Position numbers and translations under genes: made by a program. A DNA stretch of 32,901 bases from Bacillota bacterium. GTDB taxonomy: Bacteria; Bacillota_A; Clostridia; Lachnospirales; Lachnospiraceae. A model generated the notes under the pieces. The model saw only the letters and a program-made list of their open reading frames with translations. It did no database searches and was not told the DNA's origin. The stretch is taken from positions 1-32,901 of the forward strand of contig JAEZSL010000004.1 of the NCBI GenBank assembly GCA_023443925.1. Direction: 5' to 3'. Every line of letters begins with the position of its first letter. Positions within the stretch are counted from its first letter, which is position 1. Positions 16,323 to 23,960 of this stretch are shown here, in pieces.

Positions 16323-16358
16323 CGGCAGGACTCCATAGAAATCATATGGTTCCTTCCG
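16323..16358. terminator. Imperfect hairpin between ppk1 and the acetyltransferase gene
   Basis: CGG-AGGA-CCATA pairs with TATGG-TCCT-CCG with small internal mismatches across 16323-16358. It lies between convergent genes. T-tracts are weak, so termination is plausible but not certain. Confidence 0.45.
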
Positions 16359-16401
16359 TATATTATATCCTTAATTCTTTTACTATGGCTGCAGCGTTAC
16401 T

Positions 16402-16914
16402 CTACTCCTTAGTTCCGTCTTCTATCTGCATATCGTAAAGGCTCCACTTTTCGCCCTTATAATCAAAACTGTCTTGGCGAAATGTAACATCGGTAAAGCC
16501 TACAGCCTTATAGCAGCCGTGGGCCGCGGGATTACCTGCAAATACCGCCAGAGTCGCCTTCCTGACTTTAAGAATTTCGAAAGCATATTTTACGGCTAGT
16601 CCCACCAGCTCTTTCCCATACCCCTTTCCTCTGATCCCAGGGTTAACGATGATAAAGCCGAAATGGATGCTCTGCTTCTCATAATCTGCACTTCTCATCA
16701 TAAGATGCCCCACCGGTATGCCGGTTTCATCCAAAGCGGTAAAGCTCCAGCCGTTATCTTCTCTGTCGTAGTTTTCCTTGTATTCTAAAAGCTGTTCCTT
16801 CGTAAGCGGATAAGTAAACTTATTCGCGCACCATAGGGAAAATACCCGTTCCTCCTTGACCCAGTCAAGCAAATACTCTGCATCACTTATTTTAAACGGT
16901 CTCAACCTCAACAT
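16402..16914 (-). CDS. GNAT-family N-acetyltransferase
   Basis: A 170-residue protein beginning MLRLRPFKISDAEYLLDWVKEE, typical of RimJ/RimL-like acetyltransferases. The acetyl-CoA loop is PGIRGKGYGKELV (92-104), preceded by a beta strand in FGFIIVN and followed by the AVFAGNPAAHGCYKAVGF segment. The acceptor (a protein N-terminus, an amine or an antibiotic) cannot be told from sequence. The start has a perfect AGGAGG. A promoter (TTGAAG, 18 bp, TATAAT) lies about 85 bp upstream, facing away from the tetR promoter. Confidence 0.88.
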   Translation of the reverse strand: MLRLRPFKISDAEYLLDWVKEERVFSLWCANKFTYPLTKEQLLEYKENYDREDNGWSFTALDETGIPVGHLMMRSADYEKQSIHFGFIIVNPGIRGKGYGKELVGLAVKYAFEILKVRKATLAVFAGNPAAHGCYKAVGFTDVTFRQDSFDYKGEKWSLYDMQIEDGTKE

Positions 16915-16996
16915 ATCTGTAGTCCTCCTCTTTTATCAGGTAATCACGAAACACCATTGTAATATCTTTATACCATATCTGTATCTGAATGGATTC

Positions 16997-17026
16997 ATTA
17001 TATATTATACACTTACTGCGCTTCAA
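16997..17026 (-). promoter_or_regulatory. Promoter of the acetyltransferase gene
   Basis: On the minus strand TTGAAG (17026-17021) and TATAAT (17002-16997) with an 18-bp spacer. Confidence 0.5.
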
Positions 17027-17094
17027 CTAAAATTATTTATAATTACTCCTTATTTATCCCTGTCATTAATTAAAAAATTATTTTTCTTATCATA

Positions 17095-17142
17095 TTGACC
17101 GAATCGGTTTACAGCGTTATAATCATCATTAACCGATTCGGT
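17095..17142 (+). promoter_or_regulatory. tetR promoter with two palindromic operators
   Basis: The promoter is TTGACC (17095-17100), 17-bp spacer, TATAAT (17118-17123). Two near-identical 11-bp palindromes, ACCGAATCGGT (17098-17108) and ACCGATTCGGT (17132-17142), overlap the -35/spacer and follow the -10, with centres 34 bp apart. This is a classic layout for repression by the TetR-family protein encoded next. Confidence 0.85.
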
Positions 17143-17167
17143 CGATAATTCAAAAGAGGTGATGTGT

Positions 17168-17788
17168 TTGGATAAATTTTTAAATTTACCTGTTGAAAAA
17201 CAGAATGCAGTTATTGATGCAGCCCTGAAATCTTTTGGGATAAACGGATATAAGAAGGCATCTGCCAGCGATATTGCTGCTGCCGCCGGAATATCAAAGG
17301 CCATGATATTCCACTATTTTGGTACCAAAAAAGCCTTATATCTGTACCTCCTTAACTATTGCGGCAGTATCATAGTGAAAGAAGTAAGCGAAAATTTTGA
17401 TTATACGGTAACAGATTTCTTTGACCGTATCCTATTAAGCTCTAATATTGAACTTGCAGTACTAAGGAAGCACCCCGCCTTGTTTACCTTTATAAAAAGC
17501 GCTTATTTTGAGACGGATGAAGCAGTTTCGGATCATGTAAAGGCCTTATATCTAGGTCATGAAGGAGAAGACTTCCGCAGCAAAATTGCTTTTAACGGAA
17601 CGGATACCTCCAAGTTTAAAGATGGTGTTGATATTAAGTTAGTAATGAAAATGCTGGTCTGGCAGGCAGAAGGATTTATGAATCAATTTTCCAGAGATTC
17701 GGAGCCGGATATGGATAGTTTTTGCGATGAATATTTTCAGTGTATGGAATTACTTAAGAAAAATCTATATAAAGAAGAATATCTCTAA
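17168..17788 (+). CDS. TetR-family transcriptional regulator
   Basis: A 206-residue repressor. The N-terminal helix-turn-helix is ASDIAAAAGISKAMIFHYFGTKKALYLYLL (about 34-63), with the conserved Y-F-x-x-K-x-x-L pattern. The C-terminal ligand-binding part is variable, so the inducer is unknown. I prefer the TTG at 17168, six bases after GAGGTG; the GTG at 17159 and ATG at 17162 overlap that ribosome site. Its promoter carries two matching palindromic operators, so it should repress itself and, by read-through, the ABC-2 exporter genes that follow on the same strand. No separate promoter is clear before the ATPase gene. Confidence 0.9.
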   Translation: MDKFLNLPVEKQNAVIDAALKSFGINGYKKASASDIAAAAGISKAMIFHYFGTKKALYLYLLNYCGSIIVKEVSENFDYTVTDFFDRILLSSNIELAVLRKHPALFTFIKSAYFETDEAVSDHVKALYLGHEGEDFRSKIAFNGTDTSKFKDGVDIKLVMKMLVWQAEGFMNQFSRDSEPDMDSFCDEYFQCMELLKKNLYKEEYL

Positions 17789-17874
17789 TAATCAGGATAT
17801 TTATTGCCAAATACGGTTCGGGTGTCAGTAGGTCTCTCCAAGTGTATTTGACAAAAAAACAGGGAGGATTAATT

Positions 17875-18756
17875 ATGAACGTAATTGAAATAAAGAATCT
17901 GACAAAGCAATATGGGAAATCCAGAGGTATTATGAATGTTAATTTGAATGTGGAGCAGGGAGAAATCTTCGGATTTATCGGCCCTAACGGAGCCGGAAAG
18001 TCCACTACCATCCGAACTCTTTTGGGTCTTATTTATCCCACGGGAGGCTCTGCCTCCATATTCGGCAAAAGCTGTATAAAGCATCCGGAAGTAAGACAGG
18101 AATTAGGTTACCTACCCTCGGAAGTATTTTATTATGATAATATGAGGGTAATGGATCTTTTAATGTATTCCGCCAGCTTTTACAAAAAAGACTGCACTAA
18201 AAGAATTCACGAACTGGCAGAGATTATGGATCTGGATCTGAAAAAGAAAATTGACGACCTGTCCTTTGGTAATAAAAAGAAAGTGGGCATTGTACAGGGT
18301 CTGCTTCACGAACCTAAACTCATAATCCTGGACGAACCTACCAGCGGCCTGGACCCACTGATGCAGCAGAAATTTTTTGACCTCATCGGAGAAGAGAACA
18401 AAAAAGGTGCCACGGTATTCTTTTCTTCCCACATTTTAAGTGAGGTTCAGAAAATGTGCAGCCGTGTGGCTTTTATTAAGGAAGGCCGGATTATTCAGGT
18501 AGAAAAGATGAGTACCCTTCAGGAAAACAACTATAAGAGAATTTCCCTTGAAACCAGCTCCCCGCTAAATAAAGAATCTTTTGAGCTGGACGGAGTCAGC
18601 GACTTAAAAGTAAAAGGGAATACCGCCAGCTTTATCTTTAAAGGAAATATTAATGCTATGATGAAAAAAATATCCGATATGGAGCTTCGCAATATTTCCA
18701 TTGAAGAACCGGATCTTGAGGAAATCTTCATGCATTATTATGCAAAGGAGGCTTAG
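17875..18756 (+). CDS. ABC-2 exporter ATP-binding protein
   Basis: A 293-residue ATPase. Walker A is GPNGAGKST (36-44), the signature is a variant LSFGNKKK (129-136, in place of LSGGQ), Walker B is LIILDEPTSGLD (149-160) and the H loop is VFFSSHILSEV. The C-terminal extension of about 80 residues, ending in EPDLEEIFMHYY, is typical of drug, bacteriocin or sodium exporters of the CcmA/NatA class. The start has AGGGAGG. It is followed after 4 bp by the first permease, so they are translationally linked. It is probably controlled by the upstream TetR protein. Confidence 0.93.
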   Translation: MNVIEIKNLTKQYGKSRGIMNVNLNVEQGEIFGFIGPNGAGKSTTIRTLLGLIYPTGGSASIFGKSCIKHPEVRQELGYLPSEVFYYDNMRVMDLLMYSASFYKKDCTKRIHELAEIMDLDLKKKIDDLSFGNKKKVGIVQGLLHEPKLIILDEPTSGLDPLMQQKFFDLIGEENKKGATVFFSSHILSEVQKMCSRVAFIKEGRIIQVEKMSTLQENNYKRISLETSSPLNKESFELDGVSDLKVKGNTASFIFKGNINAMMKKISDMELRNISIEEPDLEEIFMHYYAKEA

Positions 18757-18760
18757 GCTT

Positions 18761-19564
18761 ATGAATATGTATCTCCATGAGATCAAATCTCAGCGAAAAT
18801 CCGTCTTTATCTGGGTTCTTGTCCTGCTGGGGCTGGCTGCCCTGTTCTTATCAATCTATCCCAGTATGGCAGCCGGTGCGGCGGATTTTAAGAAAATTCT
18901 GGAGAATTATCCGCCTGCGGTCAGGGCAATGCTTGGAATTAACCTTAATTATATTACCTCTCTTTTAGGGTTTTATTCCATGATATTTTCCTTTATCGCC
19001 CTTTGCGGGGCCATACAGGCCATGATACTGGGCGCCTCCATTTTATCCAGGGAATCCAGGGAAAGAACGGCAGATTTTCTCCTTGTCAAACCAGTATCAC
19101 GTGTCAGGGTTGTCAGTGCTAAACTGCTGGCCGCCTTCACCTCCATTTTGATTACGGACCTGGTATTTGTTACGTTTTCAACCCTGCTGGCTAACAGCGT
19201 TAAAACCTCAGATTTCAGTGTCCGGATCTTCTTTATGATAAATCTGACCTTGTTTTTTATACAGCTTATTTTTCTTACCCTGGGTATGGTAATTTCGGTA
19301 TTTTTTAAGAAATTAAAATCCGTACTTCCCCTATCACTGGGTGTGGTTTTTGGCTTATATATGGTGGGTGTACTCTTTGCTTCGGGAGAGGAAGAGAAAG
19401 TAGTCCGTTTCCTTTCACCCTTTAAGTACTTTGAAATCACTTATATAATTGATAATTCCGGGTATGAAGCTCCTTATCTGGCCACCGGAGCGGTTATTAC
19501 AGCCGTGGCGGTGGTAATCAGTTATCTTGTTTATATGAAAAAAGATATCCATGCTGTCAGTTAA
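18761..19564 (+). CDS. ABC-2 type permease, first copy
   Basis: A 267-residue membrane protein with about six hydrophobic segments, the first at about 15-35. It begins MNMYLHEIKSQRKSVFIWV and has the cytoplasmic coupling region SRESRERTADFLLVKPVSR, followed by RVVSAKLLA. These match the second permease (see next gene), so the two are paralogues from a tandem duplication and probably form a heterodimer with the ATPase. The ribosome site AAAGGAGG is inside the end of the ATPase gene. Substrate unknown. Confidence 0.9.
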   Translation: MNMYLHEIKSQRKSVFIWVLVLLGLAALFLSIYPSMAAGAADFKKILENYPPAVRAMLGINLNYITSLLGFYSMIFSFIALCGAIQAMILGASILSRESRERTADFLLVKPVSRVRVVSAKLLAAFTSILITDLVFVTFSTLLANSVKTSDFSVRIFFMINLTLFFIQLIFLTLGMVISVFFKKLKSVLPLSLGVVFGLYMVGVLFASGEEEKVVRFLSPFKYFEITYIIDNSGYEAPYLATGAVITAVAVVISYLVYMKKDIHAVS

Positions 19565-19763
19565 GAGCTGAGTGGTTTTTCACAGACGCGGATATTAAAG
19601 ATCATTAAACTTAGTAAACAAATTCATTCTGAAGTTTTTTCGTTAGTAACAAGAAACGTTAGAATTTATAAGCTAGAAGTTTGAAAAGTTAGTCTATATT
19701 GAAAACAGAAAGGAATGCCACTTAAGGAATGCTTTCACCCCTTATACGTGGCCGGATATCATT

Positions 19764-20555
19764 ATGAATATCTTTATGAGAGAATTAAAGGCCAACCGGA
19801 AGGCCTTGATTATATGGAGCGTATGCCTGTTTCTGCTGGTATTAAGCGGTATGGGAAAATATACGGCTTACTCCTCCGGTAACGGCAATGAGATATTTGA
19901 GAAAATGCCCTTTACCTTAAGAGCACTCTTAGGCTTCGGTTCTTTTGATGTTACAACCATAAGCGGCTTTTTTGCTTTTTTATTTCCGTATATCGAACTC
20001 ACGGCAGGCATTCATGCCGTATTGTTAGGCAGCGGCATCATCGCCAAGGAAGAACGGGATAAAACAACGGAATTCCTCATGGTTAAGCCGGTCTCCAGAA
20101 CAGTTGTTATTACTGCAAAGCTTCTGGCGGCGGCAGTTAATGTACTGGTAGTAAACGTAGTTTCCCTTATCTCCTCCCTCGTTATGGTGGCCGCATATAA
20201 TACCGGAGAGAGTATGAACAGTGAACTCCTGTCCTTTTTCATCAGCATGCTATTGGTACAGCTTATCTTTTTAGCCCTGGGGGCTTTGCTGGCTGCCCTG
20301 ATGAAAAAACCCAAAGCTTCCGGCTCTCTGGCCGCAGCCATCCTCTTTGGCGCTTACTTCGTATCCAAAATTACAGACCTGACGGACCGTATAAATGCCA
20401 TAAATATTTTATCCCCGTTTAAGTATTTTGACTTTGTTAAAATCGTAAACGGTGACGGTTTGGACTTAATAATTGTATTATTAACCCTTCTTGCTACTGC
20501 CCTCTTTTCAGTTTTATCTTATTATTTTTATTTAAAACGGGATTTAAGGGTGTAA
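19764..20555 (+). CDS. ABC-2 type permease, second copy
   Basis: A 263-residue, six-segment membrane protein with the same layout as the preceding permease: MNIFMRELKANRKALIIW at the N-terminus, KEERDKTTEFLMVKPVSR in the coupling loop, then TVVITAKLLA, and the same LSPFKYFDF near the end. It is separated from the first copy by 199 bp and has only a weak ribosome site (CCGGAT), so its level may be lower. A repeated AAGGAATGC (19711 and 19725) lies in the gap; I see no clear extra promoter. A strong terminator follows at 20641, closing the operon. Confidence 0.88.
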   Translation: MNIFMRELKANRKALIIWSVCLFLLVLSGMGKYTAYSSGNGNEIFEKMPFTLRALLGFGSFDVTTISGFFAFLFPYIELTAGIHAVLLGSGIIAKEERDKTTEFLMVKPVSRTVVITAKLLAAAVNVLVVNVVSLISSLVMVAAYNTGESMNSELLSFFISMLLVQLIFLALGALLAALMKKPKASGSLAAAILFGAYFVSKITDLTDRINAINILSPFKYFDFVKIVNGDGLDLIIVLLTLLATALFSVLSYYFYLKRDLRV

Positions 20556-20640
20556 GAATACTTTAAAGCAATAGAAAAAAGGACCTGACAAAAATTCATC
20601 ATACTATAAAAGCTAATTTTATAACCTCTGATTTCAAAAC

Positions 20641-20692
20641 AGGCTGGTAAAATAGGAATTTACGATATTTATACTGCTTTTACCAGCCTTTT
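20641..20692 (+). terminator. Terminator of the TetR/ABC-2 operon
   Basis: AGGCTGGTAAAA (20641-20652) pairs with TTTTACCAGCCT (20678-20689), a 12-bp perfect stem with a 25-nt loop, followed by TTTT. Confidence 0.85.
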
Positions 20693-20858
20693 AGGTGTAT
20701 ACCCTATATAAAGAACAATCGATACTGTAAACCCTTGCAGAGATTTTTAGGGTACTCTATCAATCTGATCCATTTCTAAAAATTCTTTTAAGCAAATTAC
20801 AAATTATCATGTAAATCAAGTCTACCCTTCGTTAATAAAGCTCTTTGGTGAAACGCCA

Positions 20859-21042
20859 TTATAATTCTATTATCTTTATCTTTTTATCGGAACCATCCTT
20901 AATTATCCGGACAGCCGGCTCACCCGCTGCTCCGCCTCTATACTTAATTTTCCCGCTGTATTTAAATACTTTCCCCCCTTATTGCCTTATCTACTGGTAA
21001 GCAGATAAAATCCGCCCCCCGGCCATTTGAATCTACGCACAT
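20859..21042 (-). pseudogene. Frameshifted gene remnant, unknown family
   Basis: On the minus strand an ATG at 21042 opens a frame reading MCVDSNGRGADFICLPVDKA that stops soon after. A second frame continues with KYSGKIKYRGGAAGEPAVR and ends IIKDGSDKKIKIIEL at 20859. Removing one G from the run of six (20973-20978) joins the two into one 60-residue protein-like sequence. Codon use looks coding in both halves. There is no ribosome site at the ATG, and an in-frame stop lies a few codons upstream, so it is probably the 3' end of a lost gene or a small gene with a frameshift. I do not recognise the family. Confidence 0.4.
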
Positions 21043-21090
21043 AAAATACTTAACAACTTTTCAAAAAAATAACATAAATTATTTATAACG

Positions 21091-21119
21091 GGAACCAAAT
21101 GGGGATTTTAAGAGTCTTA
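21091..21119 (+). promoter_or_regulatory. Possible ECF-type promoter upstream of the sigma gene
   Basis: GGAACC (21091-21096), 17 bp, then GTCTTA (21114-21119) resembles ECF sigma recognition sites and could mean autoregulation. The leader would be about 155 nt. The rest of 21043-21268 is AT-rich and shows nothing else clear. Confidence 0.25.
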
Positions 21120-21280
21120 CATATATAAGGCATGCTTTTTAAAATAAATATCGGGTTACGGATACTTCATGATAAAATAATATTAAAATATACTATTTAT
21201 AATCATAAAAAATCTCCGTCCTGCATTTAAAGTTAATAAATAGTAAGAAAAAATAGTAAAAAAGTTAGGTGGACAAAGAG

Positions 21281-21748
21281 TTGAAAAAAATGGATGAAAC
21301 TGACTTTATACGGCTTACATTGGAAAATAAGCTTGGTATGTACCGTTTGGCTTATAGTATCCTGCGTAATGAAGCCGACGCCGAGGACGCGGTTTCGGAA
21401 ACCGTATTAAAAGCTTATGAGAAGCTGGATAATCTGAGAAACACAAATAAGTTTAAGTCCTGGATTATGAAAATACTCGTAAATCAGGCAAAAACCATGC
21501 TGCGCGGAAAAAATCGGATTGATCTAATGGCAGATATGGAACAGCTTGAGATGTCTTTTGATAATCAAACAGGCGAATTATGGAGCGTGGTTTCGGAACT
21601 TGAGGAAGAATTCCGTAATGTGGTTATCTTATTTTATTATGAGGATATGACAACGAGAGAAATAGCTAAAACCCTGCAGATTGCCGAAGGAACAGTTAAG
21701 TCCAGATTATCCAGGGCAAGAGAAAAATTAAAACAGAAAATAAGTTAG
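21281..21748 (+). CDS. ECF RNA polymerase sigma factor
   Basis: A 155-residue sigma-70 factor of the extracytoplasmic-function type. Region 2 (about 10-75) has MYRLAYSILRNEADAEDAV and NKFKSWIMKILVNQAK; region 4 (about 100-150) has RNVVILFYYEDMTTREIA and the helix-turn-helix AEGTVKSRLSRAREKLK. I prefer the TTG at 21281, eight bases after AGGTGG; a GTG at 21269 lacks a ribosome site. The anti-sigma gene starts 11 bp after its stop codon, so the pair is an operon that responds to an envelope signal. Target genes are unknown. Confidence 0.92.
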   Translation: MKKMDETDFIRLTLENKLGMYRLAYSILRNEADAEDAVSETVLKAYEKLDNLRNTNKFKSWIMKILVNQAKTMLRGKNRIDLMADMEQLEMSFDNQTGELWSVVSELEEEFRNVVILFYYEDMTTREIAKTLQIAEGTVKSRLSRAREKLKQKIS

Positions 21749-21759
21749 GAGCGTACTGT

Positions 21760-22965
21760 ATGAAAAATCAATTTGACCAAAAAATCAGAGATATGGTGCA
21801 GGAAGAAAAAGCCATTCTGCCACCCAGTTATAACATAAAGCTAAGTGCCGCACTGGACTTAATACAGCAGCAGGAACACACAAAATGGAAGTTTTCAAAA
21901 TATAGAGTTGCTGCTGCCGTGCTGGCTTTTATATTGATAGCCGGTTTATCGGTATCCGCAGTTGCAGCAGTTAATCGTTATCATGAACGAATGCAGCAAA
22001 TGTCAGAACAGGAAATTACTAAACTCAACGATGACGTTCAGAACTCTGATGCAAATGCAGATTCTTTCTCCCGGGAAATTACGGCAGAGGAGCAAAAAAG
22101 AATGAATCAGCTGACGAATGAATATGAAAATAAGGGGGTCTTTCCCCAGTCAGCGCTGCTACAGATAACCGGTACCGAACAAATCCAAACGGACAAGATA
22201 TGTTTCTTGAGTGAAACAAGTACCTTTTACCTTCCGGAACGTACCCTGACAGACGAAGAGCTGCTTCAAATAATTGATTTTTGGCATAAACGAGACTACA
22301 GTCTAACAGAAAAAAATGCCGAAATTATCGCCAATTCCCAGCCGAAAGCAACCGCCGCAAACAGCGGAGTGACACAAGAAGAGGCAGAACAAAAGGCTGT
22401 TGATGCAGTAAAAACAATAGTAAAAACTGATATTACCGGATATGAGAAATCTTCCGTATTCAGTTCTTACACAGATTCTGATGATATCGTAAGTTCACAG
22501 TATATGGTTACCTTAAGCAAAGCCGATACCACAACAAAATATTATATATTAATTAATGCCTTTACCGGTGATTTGCTGGAGATCCTGTATATGGATTCCA
22601 ATGATATCGATGCTGAAAATAGTATCTACAAGACAGGTATTCCCTTTGATAAAGAGAAGTGTATCCAGAAAAAAGCCCTGGTTGATTCCATGTTAAAGGA
22701 TTTGTTAGAACCTTCGGCTGAGCCTGCTGCGTATCATCTGGGATATAACCTGGGTAAGGATGGTAATCTCTCAAAAGGAGTTGTAAACTATACCGTTAAG
22801 CTTGGAGAGGATACCGGTTACGTTTTTCGTTACAGCTTTAATACGGATCGTATCTATGATATTTTATATGTTGATAACTTTCCGGCTTATGAAAAGATGA
22901 ATGAAAGTATCCGGAACAGACAAAAAGAAGAAGGCATAATTCATAAGTCTATTGTTCTGGAGTAA
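21760..22965 (+). CDS. Membrane-anchored anti-sigma factor with PepSY-like domain
   Basis: A 401-residue protein, partner of the ECF sigma factor. The cytoplasmic N-terminus (1-48) contains LPPSYNIKLSAALDLI, the sort of sequence used to bind sigma factors. One membrane segment follows (about 49-71). The rest is extracytoplasmic, including a PepSY-like stretch at about 206-290 (EEAEQKAVDAV up to YYILINAFTGDLLEI). It should hold the sigma factor until a signal triggers release, perhaps through regulated proteolysis. The ribosome site is AGGAG. No zinc-binding ZAS motif is present. Confidence 0.8.
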   Translation: MKNQFDQKIRDMVQEEKAILPPSYNIKLSAALDLIQQQEHTKWKFSKYRVAAAVLAFILIAGLSVSAVAAVNRYHERMQQMSEQEITKLNDDVQNSDANADSFSREITAEEQKRMNQLTNEYENKGVFPQSALLQITGTEQIQTDKICFLSETSTFYLPERTLTDEELLQIIDFWHKRDYSLTEKNAEIIANSQPKATAANSGVTQEEAEQKAVDAVKTIVKTDITGYEKSSVFSSYTDSDDIVSSQYMVTLSKADTTTKYYILINAFTGDLLEILYMDSNDIDAENSIYKTGIPFDKEKCIQKKALVDSMLKDLLEPSAEPAAYHLGYNLGKDGNLSKGVVNYTVKLGEDTGYVFRYSFNTDRIYDILYVDNFPAYEKMNESIRNRQKEEGIIHKSIVLE

Positions 22966-23051
22966 TGCATAAAAAGGGGCTTCAAAAATCTACCTGCTTT
23001 CCGGCCATTCACTTTAAGCAAATCATATTTATTTTATCTCACTGTAAAGTG

Positions 23052-23108
23052 TTGGCATTTTGAGATTACTGTTGTAAACTGATTTAAGGCTACAACTGTA
23101 ATCTCAAA
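23052..23108 (+). promoter_or_regulatory. 18-bp inverted repeat overlapping a promoter
   Basis: TTTGAGATTACTGTTGTA (23059-23076) and TACAACTGTAATCTCAAA (23091-23108) are complementary at 17 of 18 positions with a 14-nt loop. TTGGCA (23052-23057), 17 bp, TAAACT (23075-23080) could be a promoter within it. The right arm stops just before the ribosome site GGAGG (23110-23114). It may be an operator or an RNA hairpin controlling the small ORF that follows. Confidence 0.5.
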
Positions 23109-23121
23109 TGGAGGTTTTAGG

Positions 23122-23178
23122 TTGAAAAAACGAAATACAGTTTTCAGACGTCACTTACCCCCAGACTCCTTTGTATGA
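23122..23178 (+). CDS. Possible small ORF or leader peptide
   Basis: A TTG codon seven bases after GGAGG opens an 18-codon frame beginning MKKRNTVFRRH. If the run of six A (23125-23130) were one shorter, a 34-codon frame would result, starting MKNEIQFSDVTYPQTP and ending EEIIQIEESLLK at 23227. The start resembles that of the leader ORF at 10922 (GAGG, a few bases, TTGAAAAAAC). Either a leader peptide, a frameshifted small protein or chance. I do not recognise either product. Confidence 0.25.
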   Translation: MKKRNTVFRRHLPPDSFV

Positions 23179-23218
23179 CCCATGCATGGAAGAGATAATT
23201 CAGATCGAAGAATCCTTA

Positions 23219-23902
23219 CTAAAATAATAAGAATCCTCTTATAATAAACCACATTACGGGTATGCCTAACGCAGGCAGCATATTCAGTGAATTGCAGTCT
23301 TTGATTTTCAAAATGGAAAGCCCGGAACTTAAAATCAGGAATCCACCGATAAGCGAAATTTCAGTGAGCAGGTCAGCAGTAAGAAAAGAGGATAAATATC
23401 CCGCAAATACATAGATACTTCCCTGCCATATAAACAGCACTGCCGCAGAAAATGCGATTCCGATCCCATAAGTAGACGCTAAAACCAAAGATGTAACGAA
23501 ATCCAGCGTCGCATTGGTATACAAATAAGTTTGGCTGCCATGAAGAGCACTTTCCATCGGACCTAAGATAGATAACGTGCCAATACAAAATAACAAGATG
23601 GCGGTAGATAGGCCTTGACCCAAATTTCCTTTGGAGAAACGTCCGGTAAGTCTTTCAAACCTGCCGCTTAAATCTAATACAGAACCGGCTAAACTGCCGA
23701 TTGCTAAACTGATAATAAATAATACGGGAAAACTGCTTTTGGGCATGTTTTGAACAATAGCGTTTATACCAAGTCCACATGCGGCAAGTCCCATAGCATT
23801 ATATAATGCGTTTTGATATTTTTCTCCGATACCTTTTTTTATGCTGCCTCCAATCATACTGCCGGCTAGAATAGCAAACGTATTTACAATCGTACCAATC
23901 AC
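23219..23902 (-). CDS. DUF554 family membrane protein
   Basis: A 227-residue integral membrane protein with about six to seven hydrophobic segments, beginning MIGTIVNTFAILAGSMIGG, a sequence I recognise as DUF554 (YdfK/YqgA-like). Function is unknown, perhaps transport. The start is GTG at 23902, eight bases after GGAGGG. It is transcribed from a MerR-type promoter at 23927-23957, placed directly after the stop codon of the merR gene, so the regulator and this protein form a regulatory unit. Its 3' end overlaps the end of the convergent small frame by a few bases. Confidence 0.88.
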   Translation of the reverse strand: MIGTIVNTFAILAGSMIGGSIKKGIGEKYQNALYNAMGLAACGLGINAIVQNMPKSSFPVLFIISLAIGSLAGSVLDLSGRFERLTGRFSKGNLGQGLSTAILLFCIGTLSILGPMESALHGSQTYLYTNATLDFVTSLVLASTYGIGIAFSAAVLFIWQGSIYVFAGYLSSFLTADLLTEISLIGGFLILSSGLSILKIKDCNSLNMLPALGIPVMWFIIRGFLLF

Positions 23903-23926
23903 AATGAAGCCCTCCTTTATAACTAA

Positions 23927-23957
23927 ATAATAAACCCTCCAATAGTTGGAGGGTCAA
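23927..23957 (-). promoter_or_regulatory. MerR-type promoter and operator for the DUF554 gene
   Basis: On the minus strand TTGACC (23957-23952) and TATTAT (23932-23927) are 19 bp apart, the long spacer typical of MerR-activated promoters. A perfect dyad, ACCCTCCAA with TTGGAGGGT (23934-23954, 3-bp centre), fills the spacer. It lies between the merR stop codon and the DUF554 start. Confidence 0.85.
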
Positions 23958-23960
23958 GCA

